In this document: in pieces, positions 50,130 to 60,244 of the stretch
How positions within the stretch are numbered: position 1 is the stretch's first letter
How the letters are laid out: every line of letters begins with the position of its first letter
Assembly: GCF_005221385.1 (NCBI RefSeq)
Contig: NZ_CP039904.1
Span: forward strand, 62,001 to 126,000
DNA length: 64,000 nt
Reading direction: 5' to 3'
Source: Agrobacterium tumefaciens
GTDB taxonomy: Bacteria; Pseudomonadota; Alphaproteobacteria; Rhizobiales; Rhizobiaceae
Translations under genes and position numbers: made by a program
Notes under the pieces: generated by a model
Told to the model about the DNA's origin: nothing
What the model saw: the letters and a program-made list of their open reading frames with translations, nothing else
Database searches by the model: none

Positions 50130-50144
50130 TGATAAAATTAGTCA
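50130..50144. promoter_or_regulatory. Iron-responsive operator (TGA-N9-TCA)
   Basis: TGATAAAATTAGTCA is an exact TGA-N9-TCA match to the RirA-bound iron-responsive operator of rhizobia, 31 bases before the sigma factor start at 50175. It suggests derepression in low iron. Flanking bases are partly palindromic. Confidence 0.6.
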
Positions 50145-50174
50145 TGTTTATTGCCACGGGGTGATTTTTCACCT

Positions 50175-50744
50175 ATGCAGCCCGGGATCGCTCAATCCTT
50201 CCGACCGGGAACCCGCCTCATGTGGAGCAAGCCCACGTCCCGCGCACTCATCGATGATGCCGTACAGCTCTATTATGAGGAACTGTGCAAGGCCATGAAC
50301 CGGCGTGGACACACGACTGCCATTTCGCAGGAGATCGTTCACGATCTCTACGTGCGGCTGACCGGCAAACCCCGGCTCCCGGAAAATACCTCGCTCATCC
50401 GCGCCTTTCTGGTGCGCGCCTGCGCCAATCTCGGCATTGACCGGCGTCGCCGCGAACAGTTCGAGCGCAGGCTGTTTTCCGGCAGCATGGAAGAAGCGCT
50501 TGCCGCGCCACAGCCCGTCAATGATGCCGACAGCCTGGCCGACCGGGAACATCGCCTGAAAGTGCTGCGCCGCGCCGTCATGTCCATGTCGCTGCAGCGC
50601 CGGCAGGTCTTTCTTGCCAGCAGCATCGGAAACCTGAATTCGGTCGATATCGCCGCGCGAAGCGGCATCAGCAAGAACATGGTCGATCGTCATCTGCGCA
50701 AGGCCTATCTGCATTGCCTGGAATGCCTGGAGGAAACGCTGTGA
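50175..50744 (+). CDS. ECF sigma factor (FecI-like)
   Basis: This protein of about 190 residues has sigma region 2 (LIDDAVQLYYEELCKAMNRR, IVHDLYVRLTGKP) and region 4 (AVMSMSLQRRQVFLASSIGN, NSVDIAARSGISKNMVDRHL). The C-terminus is MVDRHLRKAYLHCLECLEETL-like, typical of FecI proteins. Start is uncertain: ATG 50175 or ATG 50220 (MWSKPTS, the more compact protein). It overlaps the anti-sigma gene (GTGA) and has an iron-responsive operator before it, so it should activate the downstream receptor under iron limitation. Confidence 0.87.
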   Translation: MQPGIAQSFRPGTRLMWSKPTSRALIDDAVQLYYEELCKAMNRRGHTTAISQEIVHDLYVRLTGKPRLPENTSLIRAFLVRACANLGIDRRRREQFERRLFSGSMEEALAAPQPVNDADSLADREHRLKVLRRAVMSMSLQRRQVFLASSIGNLNSVDIAARSGISKNMVDRHLRKAYLHCLECLEETL

Positions 50745-51691
50745 CGGGATTGGCAAAAAGCGCCTCGACGTTGCGCGAAGAGGCCGTCGACTGGTTCCTG
50801 CGGCGACGGGAAAGCCCGGACGACCCCATGCTCTCAGCGCATTTCGATGCCTGGATCGCCGGGGATGAACGACATGCAAAGGCCTATGAGCGTGTCCGAT
50901 GTCTTATGGGCGACGCCGGCGCCCTTCTGGCGGGTGATCAGGCGTTTCTGGCAAAGGCAACGCGCAGGCGCGGCAGCGGCAAAGCCAAAGCGGCAGCGGC
51001 GGCCATTGCCGGCGTCTCGCTGCTTTCCGCCTTTTACCTCACCGACATGCCCATGCGTCTGCGTTCCGACCATATGTCCGGCACGGCGGAACGGCAGGTC
51101 GTCACCACTCCAGATGGCTCGACCATCACCCTGAACGCCCACTCCGCGATTGCACTCCGTTTCTCCAAAGAGGAGCGGCGCGTTGTGCTGCTGCGCGGGG
51201 AAATCTTCGTGGAAGTCGCTCCCGATGCGGCGAGGCCTTTTTCCGTCGAGGCGGCAGGCGGCGCGACCACCGCGCTCGGGACGGCCTTCGACGTCGATAT
51301 GCGCAATGAAGCGACGAGCGTGACGGTGCTGGAACACAGCGTGCAGGTGGAAACGGGCGAGCAGGGCCAGAATGGCCGGGTTCATGAAAACCAGCGCGTC
51401 GATTATTCGCCCGACGGCCAGCTTGGCAGCATCGAAACGGTCGACCCCTCCTCCGTTGCCGCATGGCGCAACGGCCGCTTCATCTTCGAGGACAGGCCGC
51501 TTGCCGAAGTGGTGGAAGCCTTCGAGCGTTATCTGCCCGGCCGCATCGTCGTGACGCGGCCGAGCCTGCGGCAAAAGCGGCTGTCGGGCAATTTCGACCT
51601 TTCCAACCCAAATGCCGCTCTTGCGGATCTGGCCGCCGCGCTTGAAATCGGCGTCGTCAAAGCCGGCCCTTATCTGACGGTTCTTTATTGA
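50741..51691 (+). CDS. FecR-family anti-sigma / sigma regulator
   Basis: This 316-residue inner-membrane protein starts with GTG at 50741, overlapping the sigma-factor stop, after GGAGG. The cytoplasmic N-terminus reads VDWFLRRRESPDDPMLSAHF and DERHAKAYERV. The membrane segment is AAAAIAGVSLLSAFYLTDM near residues 85-105. The periplasmic FecR domain follows (VTTPDGSTITLNAHSAIALRF, VLLRGEIFVEV). The C-terminus (FEDRPLAEVVEAFERYLPG, RLSGNFDLSNPNAAL) is STN-like. It transmits the receptor signal to the sigma factor. Confidence 0.88.
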   Translation: MTGLAKSASTLREEAVDWFLRRRESPDDPMLSAHFDAWIAGDERHAKAYERVRCLMGDAGALLAGDQAFLAKATRRRGSGKAKAAAAAIAGVSLLSAFYLTDMPMRLRSDHMSGTAERQVVTTPDGSTITLNAHSAIALRFSKEERRVVLLRGEIFVEVAPDAARPFSVEAAGGATTALGTAFDVDMRNEATSVTVLEHSVQVETGEQGQNGRVHENQRVDYSPDGQLGSIETVDPSSVAAWRNGRFIFEDRPLAEVVEAFERYLPGRIVVTRPSLRQKRLSGNFDLSNPNAALADLAAALEIGVVKAGPYLTVLY

Positions 51692-51711
51692 GTGAAATTT
51701 CTTCGCCGGGG
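51692..51711 (+). promoter_or_regulatory. Candidate ECF promoter motif
   Basis: GTGAAATT-TC-N5-CGGGG begins one base after the anti-sigma stop and 91 bases before the receptor start. It matches the motif at 6309 (GTGAAATT-CC-N5-CGGGG) with identical spacing. Confidence 0.35.
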
Positions 51712-51782
51712 GTGTCCTTAAAAAACGGGCCCATTCGTTCGTGGAGCAGAACAATATCTGCCGCCCCGGAGAGGTGCCCGAA

Positions 51783-54287
51783 ATGACCAGACCACAACCC
51801 GCTTTTCGCCACAGGACACGCGCCCGCGCATCGTTGTTTTCGCTTTTGCTTGCCAGCGCGGCGGTGGCGGCTATTCCCGCACAGGTCTCCGCACAGCAAA
51901 CCCAGAAGGTTGCGATCAACCTGCCCGCCGGCAACATGGCGACCGCGCTCAATCGTCTCGCCAGCCAGTCCGGCCTGCAGATGGTCTATGACGCTTCTGT
52001 CGCCAGGGGTCTGAAAAGCGCTTCCGTATCTGGAACCATGACACCGGCCGAGGCGCTGGAGCGGCTGCTTTCGGGAACCGGCATTCGTTACCAGTTCATC
52101 GGCGAAAAAACCGTCCGTATGGAAATGGCCAACCGTTCCGCCACAGCCTCCGAGAGCGGTGAAAGCACCGTGCTTCAACCAATTACGCTCAAGGGCGGAC
52201 GCGTCTTCAACGGCGATGCCCCAAGCGTGGTCGAGATCGATCAGGCCGCCATCGAGGCCGCACAGTCCAACTCCCTGCCGCAACTTCTTCAGAAAACGCC
52301 GGGCGTCAGCTCCAGCGGCGGCGTGCGCTCGCAAGGTCAATCCACGTCCATTCGCGGCTTTGCCCGGCAGTCCGATGTGCGGCTGCTGCTGGATGGCGCA
52401 CCGAAGAATTTCGAGCGTTACGACCAGGGCACCGTCTTCATCGACCCGGAACTGCTCAAGCGCGTGGAAATCCAGAAAGGCGCGACATCCGTCCGCTACG
52501 GCAATGGCGGTTTCGGCGGCACCGTCATCATGGAAAGCAAGACAGCTTCCGACATGCTGAAGCCGGGCCAGAGCTTCGGCGCATGGGGCAAGACCAGCTT
52601 CCAGTCGGCCAACAAGCAGAAGCTCGGATCGGCGGCGATTTACGGCAAATCCGATTTCGGCGGCCCCGTGACCTATGACGGGCTTGCCTCGGTGATCTGG
52701 CGCAAGAGCGACAATATGCGCGTCGGCGGCGGTCAGGTCTATGACGCGTCCAACGACAAGATCACCTCTTTCTCCGCCAATGCCGGTGCTGCCTATGACG
52801 GCCATGAGCTGCGCGCTTCGGTCATTTACGGAAAATCTGGCGATTACGGCCCGCTTGCCGCCAATCGCGGCGATCTCGGTCTGACGGCCTACTCCATCAA
52901 GACCTATGGTTATGATCTGGCGCGGCTGAGGGCACTGGCCTGGCGTGACATGGAGGATTTTTCCTCAACGCTGAAATATTCCTATGACGGCGACAGCGAC
53001 CTTGTGAATTTCAAGGCAATGGCGAGCTTTTCCGCCACCAGCCTCGATATGACCCGTCCGGCCATTCCGGGTTTCGTTCCGACAGGCTCGCTCGGCGGCA
53101 TGCAGGACGACACGAAATATACCGACTTCAAGCTGGAGGCGGAAAACACGTCCAATTTCGAGCTCGGCGGCGTGTCCCACGTCGCCAATTACGGTGTGCA
53201 ATATATGCGCCACGAGCGGGACTCGTGGATGTACGACATCGCCAACCGCACCAGCGCCCAATATAATTACGGTCGTTATGCCTCATGGATCAAACCGGAA
53301 GGCAAGCAGGAAACCATCGCCGCCTTCTTCCGCGACGAGATCAGCCTGACCGACACGTTCAAGGTGACGCCGGGCATCAGGTTCGACCATATCCGCTCGC
53401 AAGGCGTGCCCAATGCCGCGCCGCGCTACAACACGCCGGCCGCCGGTCACGATTATTCGGCCGTGTCCCACAGCGGCGCGACGCCGGCTCTCAGCATGCG
53501 CTGGGAAGCGGTGCCGGGCACCACCTTCTTTGCCGACTGGGCCTATGCCATGCGCGCGCCCGTCATCGACGAACTCTATTCAAGCCAGAGTCTCGCAACC
53601 ACGGCGTCGGGAACCTCCCGTAACCTGAAGGTGGAGCGCAATAACAACTTCAATCTGGGTGTTTCCCAGCGTTTCGATGACGTGTTCCAGAACGGCGACA
53701 GCCTGACGGCCTCGATCGGCGGCTTTTATAACAACGTTACCAATCCCATCACCCGGCGGTTCGGCAGCGCCAACCTTGCCCGCGTCAAGAATGTGCCCTT
53801 CTACTGGAACACACCGTCCTACAAGATTTACGGCCTCGATTTCTCGGCAAGTTACGATTCCGACTACGTCTTCGGAAATCTCGGCCTCTCCTGGATGAAC
53901 GGTTCCCGCAACGGCGCGATCAACGACGTCTATGGTCCCGATACCTATATGAACGACCTGTCGCCGCTGACCGCCAACCTTCAACTGGGTTACAAGCTGC
54001 CGGACTGGGATCTGGCGCTCAGCTGGAACGGGCAGTTCGTGGCCCATCAGGAGCGCACGCCCGTCAATCAGGGCACGGGCTCTTTTTATGCCCGGCCGGA
54101 AAGCCTTGGTTACGCCGTGCATGGCATCGCTCTCGACTGGACACCGAAGGAAGGCATGATGGCCGGGCTGGAAGTGCATGCCGCAGTCGAAAATCTGTTC
54201 GACAAATATTACTTCCCTTATCTCAGCGATGGCATCGCTGCCCAGCCGGGCCGCAATTTCAAGCTGTCGATCAGCCGCAAATTCTGA
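51783..54287 (+). CDS. TonB-dependent heme/hemoglobin-type receptor
   Basis: This 834-residue outer-membrane receptor has a signal peptide (ASLFSLLLASAAVAAIPAQVSA); an STN signalling domain at about residues 40-120 (INLPAGNMATALNRLASQSG); a plug (LPQLLQKTPGVSSSGGVRSQ, TSIRGFARQSDVRLLLDGAP); and a barrel ending in FKLSISRKF. It resembles the hemoglobin/transferrin/lactoferrin class (NLFDKYYFPYLSDG). GAGAGGTGCCCGAA precedes the ATG at 51783. Length is normal, in contrast to the fused receptor at 7406. The sigma and anti-sigma genes upstream complete a cell-surface-signalling operon. Confidence 0.92.
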   Translation: MTRPQPAFRHRTRARASLFSLLLASAAVAAIPAQVSAQQTQKVAINLPAGNMATALNRLASQSGLQMVYDASVARGLKSASVSGTMTPAEALERLLSGTGIRYQFIGEKTVRMEMANRSATASESGESTVLQPITLKGGRVFNGDAPSVVEIDQAAIEAAQSNSLPQLLQKTPGVSSSGGVRSQGQSTSIRGFARQSDVRLLLDGAPKNFERYDQGTVFIDPELLKRVEIQKGATSVRYGNGGFGGTVIMESKTASDMLKPGQSFGAWGKTSFQSANKQKLGSAAIYGKSDFGGPVTYDGLASVIWRKSDNMRVGGGQVYDASNDKITSFSANAGAAYDGHELRASVIYGKSGDYGPLAANRGDLGLTAYSIKTYGYDLARLRALAWRDMEDFSSTLKYSYDGDSDLVNFKAMASFSATSLDMTRPAIPGFVPTGSLGGMQDDTKYTDFKLEAENTSNFELGGVSHVANYGVQYMRHERDSWMYDIANRTSAQYNYGRYASWIKPEGKQETIAAFFRDEISLTDTFKVTPGIRFDHIRSQGVPNAAPRYNTPAAGHDYSAVSHSGATPALSMRWEAVPGTTFFADWAYAMRAPVIDELYSSQSLATTASGTSRNLKVERNNNFNLGVSQRFDDVFQNGDSLTASIGGFYNNVTNPITRRFGSANLARVKNVPFYWNTPSYKIYGLDFSASYDSDYVFGNLGLSWMNGSRNGAINDVYGPDTYMNDLSPLTANLQLGYKLPDWDLALSWNGQFVAHQERTPVNQGTGSFYARPESLGYAVHGIALDWTPKEGMMAGLEVHAAVENLFDKYYFPYLSDGIAAQPGRNFKLSISRKF

Positions 54288-54311
54288 TCCCCATAAGAGG
54301 CGGAAACCAAA

Positions 54312-54347
54312 GGGGCGGAAACCGTTTCCGCCCCCTCGCCCGTTTTT
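54312..54347 (+). terminator. Rho-independent terminator of second receptor operon
   Basis: GGGGCGGAAA-CCG-TTTCCGCCCC is a perfect 10-bp stem, followed after eight bases by TTTTT. It lies between the convergent ends of the TonB receptor and the GH105 genes. Confidence 0.75.
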
Positions 54348-55441
54348 CAATCCACAAGCAGACTTTCGGCGTAGGCCATCATCAGCGGCCCGACGCCTTT
54401 GGCGTCATCGGAGACAACCGGCTCGGTCAGGTAATAGTCCGGGGAGCCGTCACGATAATTGCCCTCGAAGCCGCCAAGGCCGGCGACATGGACGATGCCG
54501 GCAAGGTGGACGACACCCTCCTCGTCAGCCTTGAGCCGCGTCTCCAGCAATGCATCAAGCGCGCGACGGCCAGCCGCGCGGGCAACATCCGCCTCTTTAC
54601 CTGATAGAAGCCGCAGCCGGCTCGCCCGCAGCAACGCGTAAGCGAACATTGCCGAGGCGGAGGTCTCCTCGTAATTGCCGGCAAGGGCCGGATTATCGAG
54701 CACCTGCATCCACAAACCGTTTCGCGTCTGCCGTGCAACAAGTCCGGTCAGAAGCAGACGCGTCTTTTCCCGAAGCTCCGCCGTCCTGTCGTCATCCGGC
54801 AGGATGACCAGCGCATCCACCAGCGCCATCGCAAGCCAGCCCACCGCACGCGCCCAGATGGCCGGCGATTTGCCGCTTGCAGGATCGGCCCAGCGCTGGT
54901 CGCGGCTTTCATCATAACCATGGACGTAAAGCCCGCCGGCATCGGCCGTCAGCGCAAGCGCGGTTGCGAATTGCCGAAGCGCATCATCGATCAGTTCGGT
55001 GCGGCCAGTTGCCTGTGCATATTCGATCTGGAAAGGCAGCCCCATATAAAGCCCATCCAGCCAGACCTGATGCGGGTAACGCTTCTTGTGCCAATAATTG
55101 CCCGCCTTGATGCGCGGATGGCTGCGGAGCTGGCCTGCCAGATGTTCTGCGGCGGCCAGATAACGCGCCTCACCCGTTTTCGCCGCCAGCGGAAAGAGGA
55201 CCCGCCCGGCAAGAACATGATCGATATTATATTCCTCCGGCGCGTAGCCGGCGAGCATTCCATCGGCCGATATCTGAGCATCAGCCAGACGATGAAGATG
55301 ATCGCTCCAGCGCCGGTCCCCGCTCGCCTGAAACAGAAGCTGCAGCCCCCGATAGATACACCCATCCTCGTAACACCAGCTACCACCCTTGTAGTGCCGG
55401 TATCGTTTCGAGAATTGGTCAAAATAATCAGTGGCTTTCAT
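54347..55441 (-). CDS. Unsaturated rhamnogalacturonyl hydrolase, GH105
   Basis: This 364-residue cytoplasmic enzyme hydrates and releases the unsaturated galacturonyl group left by pectin or rhamnogalacturonan lyases. It has an alpha/alpha barrel with segments GSWCYEDGCIYRGLQLLF, EEYNIDHVLAGRVLFPL, VWLDGLYMGLPFQ (the catalytic Asp region) and SPAIWARAVGWLAMALVD, typical of the family. Start: ATG at 55441 (MKATDYFDQF). It ends the kdgD-gci-gli operon, feeding galacturonate into it. Confidence 0.9.
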   Translation of the reverse strand: MKATDYFDQFSKRYRHYKGGSWCYEDGCIYRGLQLLFQASGDRRWSDHLHRLADAQISADGMLAGYAPEEYNIDHVLAGRVLFPLAAKTGEARYLAAAEHLAGQLRSHPRIKAGNYWHKKRYPHQVWLDGLYMGLPFQIEYAQATGRTELIDDALRQFATALALTADAGGLYVHGYDESRDQRWADPASGKSPAIWARAVGWLAMALVDALVILPDDDRTAELREKTRLLLTGLVARQTRNGLWMQVLDNPALAGNYEETSASAMFAYALLRASRLRLLSGKEADVARAAGRRALDALLETRLKADEEGVVHLAGIVHVAGLGGFEGNYRDGSPDYYLTEPVVSDDAKGVGPLMMAYAESLLVD

Positions 55442-55546
55442 AAGTTTTCTCAACAAATTTCCATGGCGCACCGGGCCGGCATACGAAAAACCTTTCACTC
55501 AGGAAGGGACGGTGAAGCATCCCCGCCCAATCGTCCCCGACCGAAA

Positions 55547-56425
55547 TTATGCCGCAGCGAATGGTGGCAGCTTGAACAGGGCCTCAGGATTATCCACCAG
55601 TGCACGCTGGCGCGCAGCGTCATCCGGCAGCCAGCCAAGAACCAGTTCTGCAAGCCTTGCATCATCGGGATAGGCTGAGGTCTCCCTGATGGAGTTATGT
55701 GGCCAGTTGGTGCCCCAGACGATGCGTTCCGGCGCATGGGCCGCAATCACCCGCGAAAAGGCGGCGACGTCTTCATAGGGCCAGCTCTCACGCGAACTTT
55801 CGTAAACGCCGGCAAACTTGAACCAGAGATTGCCGCGATCGATGAGTTTTAGAAGTGCTGCCATTTCCGGGCCATCAGTTTTGATGCCCTTGAAGAACTT
55901 GCCATGGTGATCGAACACCCAGCGCGAGCGGATTTTCTGAAGGCGCGACAGGTGATCGAGCAGCGTATTGCCATCAAACTGCACCGCCACCATCCAGTCT
56001 GCGGCGTGCGCCCGCTCATCCACCACTTCCAGTTCGGACAGGTTCACCGCACCACCCGGCAGGTCCATGATACGCGCCCCGACGGTACCGGCAGCGGTGA
56101 GGATTTCCATGTCCTTTTCGGTGGTGCTCGCATCAATGATGACAACCGCGCGGGCCGCCTCGCCGATTTCAGCAACGCAGGCAAGCGTATTGGCATTGTC
56201 ACGCTGATGGGCATTACCCTGGGTGATGATGACCCGGTCGATGCCGAGCCATTGCATCAGCTTGCGATAGTCGGCGGGACCGGGAAGCGAGCCCGGCGGC
56301 AGGCCCGGCCCGCCCGGCAAGGCGGGGTAGCCGGGCAGATAGAGATGCATCTGCGTATCGACGGCGCCCTTCGGAAAAGCAGGCTTCGGCGCTTCACCCG
56401 TCAGCTGGCGTTCAAGCTCACTCAT
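55547..56425 (-). CDS. gli: D-galactarolactone isomerase (amidohydrolase superfamily)
   Basis: This 292-residue TIM-barrel enzyme is recognisable from A. tumefaciens: it converts galactaro-1,5-lactone, made by uronate dehydrogenase, to the 1,4-lactone used by the next enzyme. Motifs: AVDTQMHLYLPG near the N-terminus, VFDHHGKFFKGIK, FKFAGVYESSR and IVWGTNWPHNS. It lacks the full HxH set of metal-dependent amidohydrolases, as expected for this group. The gene overlaps gci by four bases (ATGA). Confidence 0.92.
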   Translation of the reverse strand: MSELERQLTGEAPKPAFPKGAVDTQMHLYLPGYPALPGGPGLPPGSLPGPADYRKLMQWLGIDRVIITQGNAHQRDNANTLACVAEIGEAARAVVIIDASTTEKDMEILTAAGTVGARIMDLPGGAVNLSELEVVDERAHAADWMVAVQFDGNTLLDHLSRLQKIRSRWVFDHHGKFFKGIKTDGPEMAALLKLIDRGNLWFKFAGVYESSRESWPYEDVAAFSRVIAAHAPERIVWGTNWPHNSIRETSAYPDDARLAELVLGWLPDDAARQRALVDNPEALFKLPPFAAA

Positions 56426-57558
56426 GCGTCCGGCATCCTGAATTCGGTGAGGGCATCACGGTTGATTTCTATGCCGAGACCCGGACCATCGGGAATGGCG
56501 ACTACACCATTGATCGCCTCGATCGGCTTGCTCAGAACCGCCTGCCGGAACGGATTATAGGTGCGGTCGAATTCCATGATCGGCTCTATCGGATTGACGC
56601 GAACCGGATCGGGCGTCATCGCCGCCATGAATTGCAGCGCGGCGGCGATCTGCACACCGGTGCCCCAGACATGCGGCACGATACGCACGCCATGCAGCGT
56701 GGCGAGCGTGGCGATCTTCTGCGTTTCGGAAAAACCGCCGCAGCCGCAGAGATCGGGCTGGAGAATATCCACGGCACCGGCGGAAAGCGCCTGCCACATG
56801 CCATAACGCCCATGCCAGGTCTCACCGCCCGCAACCGGGATCGGCTGACCGGCCCGCACCCGCTGATAGGCATCCAGCTGTTCGGGAACAACAGGCTCTT
56901 CGAACCAGTCGATGCCATATTCGGCAGCGCGGTTGCCGAGCATTATGGCTTCGGTGACGGTATAACCGTGATTGGCGTCGATCATCAGCCGCATATCCGG
57001 CCCGATCGCATCGCGCACGGCGGCGATGACCCGGAGGTCTTCTTCGATGCCGAAACCGATCTTGATCTTGCAGGCATGAAAGCCTTCCGCCCGCCGCTCC
57101 GCCATCTCCGAGGCATTGTCGGAAACGCGGTCGACACCATCACGCTTGAAGCTGCCGGTGGCATAGGCGCGCACGCTTTCGCGCCAGCGCCCGCCAAGCA
57201 GCATGGAGATGGAGGTACCGTAATGCTTGCCCTTGATATCCCAGAGCGCGATATCGATGCCGGAAAGCGCCGTGAGGCTGAGGCCGCGCTGGCCCTGATC
57301 GCGCAGGGCATTATAAAGCACGGCCCAGAGCTTCTCATTCTCACGCGGGTCCTGGCCGATGAGCCAGCCGGCGTAAGCCTGAACCACGGCGGCGTTCGGT
57401 CTGGCCGGGCCGAGGCATTCGCCCCAGCCGACCGTTCCGTCATCGCATTCGATCTCCACCAGAATATGGGCGCGGCGGTCGAAGCGCATGGAAGCGCTTT
57501 CAAACGGCGTGTCCAGCCGGTGTTCGAGCAGATGCGTGCGCACCGCAGTGATTTTCAT
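56422..57558 (-). CDS. gci: D-galactarolactone cycloisomerase
   Basis: This 378-residue member of the enolase superfamily (mandelate racemase subgroup) opens the lactone ring by beta-elimination to 3-deoxy-2-keto-hexarate. The active-site Lys lies in ACKIKIGFG, the metal ligands in MIDANHGYTV, FEEPVVPEQ and VAGGETWHGRYGM, and a further catalytic His in IVPHVWGTGVQI. It stands between kdgD and gli, with which it forms the oxidative galacturonate pathway. Confidence 0.94.
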   Translation of the reverse strand: MKITAVRTHLLEHRLDTPFESASMRFDRRAHILVEIECDDGTVGWGECLGPARPNAAVVQAYAGWLIGQDPRENEKLWAVLYNALRDQGQRGLSLTALSGIDIALWDIKGKHYGTSISMLLGGRWRESVRAYATGSFKRDGVDRVSDNASEMAERRAEGFHACKIKIGFGIEEDLRVIAAVRDAIGPDMRLMIDANHGYTVTEAIMLGNRAAEYGIDWFEEPVVPEQLDAYQRVRAGQPIPVAGGETWHGRYGMWQALSAGAVDILQPDLCGCGGFSETQKIATLATLHGVRIVPHVWGTGVQIAAALQFMAAMTPDPVRVNPIEPIMEFDRTYNPFRQAVLSKPIEAINGVVAIPDGPGLGIEINRDALTEFRMPDA

Positions 57559-57598
57559 GGCTCGCCTCCCGTTATGCCGTAATCAGGCCCCCGTGTGA

Positions 57599-58531
<933 letters not shown>

Positions 58532-58583
58532 TCACTGACTGAAAGCCACCTAAGCCGCTTGCCGCATCTTTGTCAACAACTCA

Positions 58584-58600
58584 TCATACATCTTGTATGA
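58584..58600. promoter_or_regulatory. GntR-type operator before kdgD
   Basis: TCATACA-TCT-TGTATGA, perfect 7-bp arms around three bases, lies 70 bases before the kdgD start codon. Its shape fits FadR/UxuR-type GntR regulators. The same half-site TGTATGA recurs at 60245 in front of udh. Confidence 0.65.
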
Positions 58601-58624
58601 TGAATTTTGAAAATCTGTCACAGA

Positions 58625-59368
58625 TTATCGCGCCAGCCAGCCGCCATCGACATTGAGAATGGCGCCATGCACGTAATCCGCCGCCGGCGACGCCAGAAAT
58701 ACCGCCGCTCCGGCGATATCCTGCGAGTGCCCCCAGCGGCCCGCCGGAATGCGCTCGAGAATGGCCTTGTTGCGGGCGGCATCCGCACGCAACGCCTCAG
58801 TATTGTTGGTTTCGATATAACCGGGGGCAATGGCATTCACATTGATGCCCTTGGCCGCCCACTCATTGGCCAGAAGCTTGGTGAGACCAGCCACGCCGTG
58901 TTTCGCCGCCGTATAGGACGGCACGCGAATGCCACCCTGAAACGACAGGAGCGAGGCGATATTGACCACCTTGCCGGAGCGGCCCTTCGCCAGCAGCTCT
59001 TTTGCGAAAGCCTGCGTGGTGAAAAACAGCGCCTTGAGATTGACGTCCATCACCTCATCCCAGTCGAGCTCGGAAAACTCGACGGAATCGGCGCGGCGGA
59101 TGATGCCGGCATTGTTGACGAGAATATCGAAACCGGCGTCAGCAAAACTGTCCTTCGCCGCCAGCGGATCGGCAAAATCGATGAGCAGCGCACTCGCCTT
59201 GCCGCCATCCTTTGCGATGAGATGAAGGGTTTCATCCGGCGCGCGACGGGCGGCGCAGACCACCTCCGCGCCAGCGGCGGCGAGACCCACCGCAATCGCC
59301 TGGCCGAGACCGGTATTTGCGCCCGTCACAAGCGCCTTGCGCCCTTCAAGCGAAAAGGGGTTTCTCAT
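58625..59368 (-). CDS. kduD: 2-deoxy-D-gluconate 3-dehydrogenase (SDR)
   Basis: This 247-residue short-chain dehydrogenase has the nucleotide motif ALVTGANTGLGQAIAVGL, catalytic Ser in NIASLLSFQGG, Tyr/Lys in YTAAKHGV and NNAG in LVNNAGIIRR. It reduces 2,5-diketo-3-deoxygluconate to 2-keto-3-deoxygluconate in the isomerase route for unsaturated pectin sugars. It overlaps kduI by four bases (59365-59368). Confidence 0.9.
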   Translation of the reverse strand: MRNPFSLEGRKALVTGANTGLGQAIAVGLAAAGAEVVCAARRAPDETLHLIAKDGGKASALLIDFADPLAAKDSFADAGFDILVNNAGIIRRADSVEFSELDWDEVMDVNLKALFFTTQAFAKELLAKGRSGKVVNIASLLSFQGGIRVPSYTAAKHGVAGLTKLLANEWAAKGINVNAIAPGYIETNNTEALRADAARNKAILERIPAGRWGHSQDIAGAAVFLASPAADYVHGAILNVDGGWLAR

Positions 59369-60189
59369 TTCAGATCCCCCGGCTGAATGAAGTCCATGTC
59401 GGTGTAATCGACATTGTCGCCGGCCATGGCCCAGATGAAGGTGTAAGAGCCGATGCCCGCGCCGGAATGGATGGACCAGGGCGGCGAAATGGCGCCTTCC
59501 TCATTGGAAATGAACAGATGGCGGGTTTCCTGCGGCTCACCCATCAGATGCAGCACACGCGACTTTTCATCCATGCCGAAATAGAGATAGGCCTCCATGC
59601 GGCGATCATGGATGTGCGAGGGAATGGTATTCCAGACCGAGCCGTCCTCCAGCATCGTATAACCCAGCACCAGCTGGCAGCTTTCCATGACCAACGGATG
59701 AATGAACTGGTTGATGGTGCGCTTGTTGGAGGTTTCCGTCGCGCCCAGCTTGACTTCCTTGCTATTGGCAAGCGTGACGAGCTTGGCCGGCAGGCTGCGA
59801 TGCGCCGGGCAGGAGGTGATATAGAATCGGCCTGCCCCGTCAAAGGTGACAGCACCGCTACCGGCACCGAGATAAAGCACATCGCCGCGATTAAGCGTGT
59901 AGGTCTGCCCGCCCGCGCTGACAGTGCCGCTCTCGCCGATATTGACGATGCCCATTTCGCGCCGGTCGAGGAAGGACGGCGTCTTGGTTTCCTCCACCTT
60001 GTCCAGCGTCAGCGGCGCGCCATTTGGCACCGCACCGCCCATGACGAACCGGTCATAGTGTGTATAGATCAGCCTGATTTCACCGGAACGGAACATGTCG
60101 TTGGCGAGGAAATGCCGGCGGAGCCCTTCGGTATCCAGCGTCTTTGCATATTCCGGGTTCACGGCCTGCCTTGTTTCGACGGTCAACAT
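59365..60189 (-). CDS. kduI: 5-dehydro-4-deoxy-D-glucuronate isomerase
   Basis: This 274-residue cupin-fold isomerase converts 5-keto-4-deoxyuronate to 2,5-diketo-3-deoxygluconate. Zinc ligands lie in SHIHDRRMEAYLYF (two His and a Glu) and SIHSGAG (His). The N-terminus TLDTEGLRRHFLANDMF and the motif THYDRFVMGG fit KduI. Start: ATG at 60189 (MLTVETRQ), with GAAGGA upstream; an ATG nine bases earlier is possible. It is divergent from udh. Confidence 0.93.
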   Translation of the reverse strand: MLTVETRQAVNPEYAKTLDTEGLRRHFLANDMFRSGEIRLIYTHYDRFVMGGAVPNGAPLTLDKVEETKTPSFLDRREMGIVNIGESGTVSAGGQTYTLNRGDVLYLGAGSGAVTFDGAGRFYITSCPAHRSLPAKLVTLANSKEVKLGATETSNKRTINQFIHPLVMESCQLVLGYTMLEDGSVWNTIPSHIHDRRMEAYLYFGMDEKSRVLHLMGEPQETRHLFISNEEGAISPPWSIHSGAGIGSYTFIWAMAGDNVDYTDMDFIQPGDLK

Positions 60190-60244
60190 CAAACTCATCC
60201 TTCATGATTGTTGCGTATGGCACATAATATATGTTATCCGCTTT

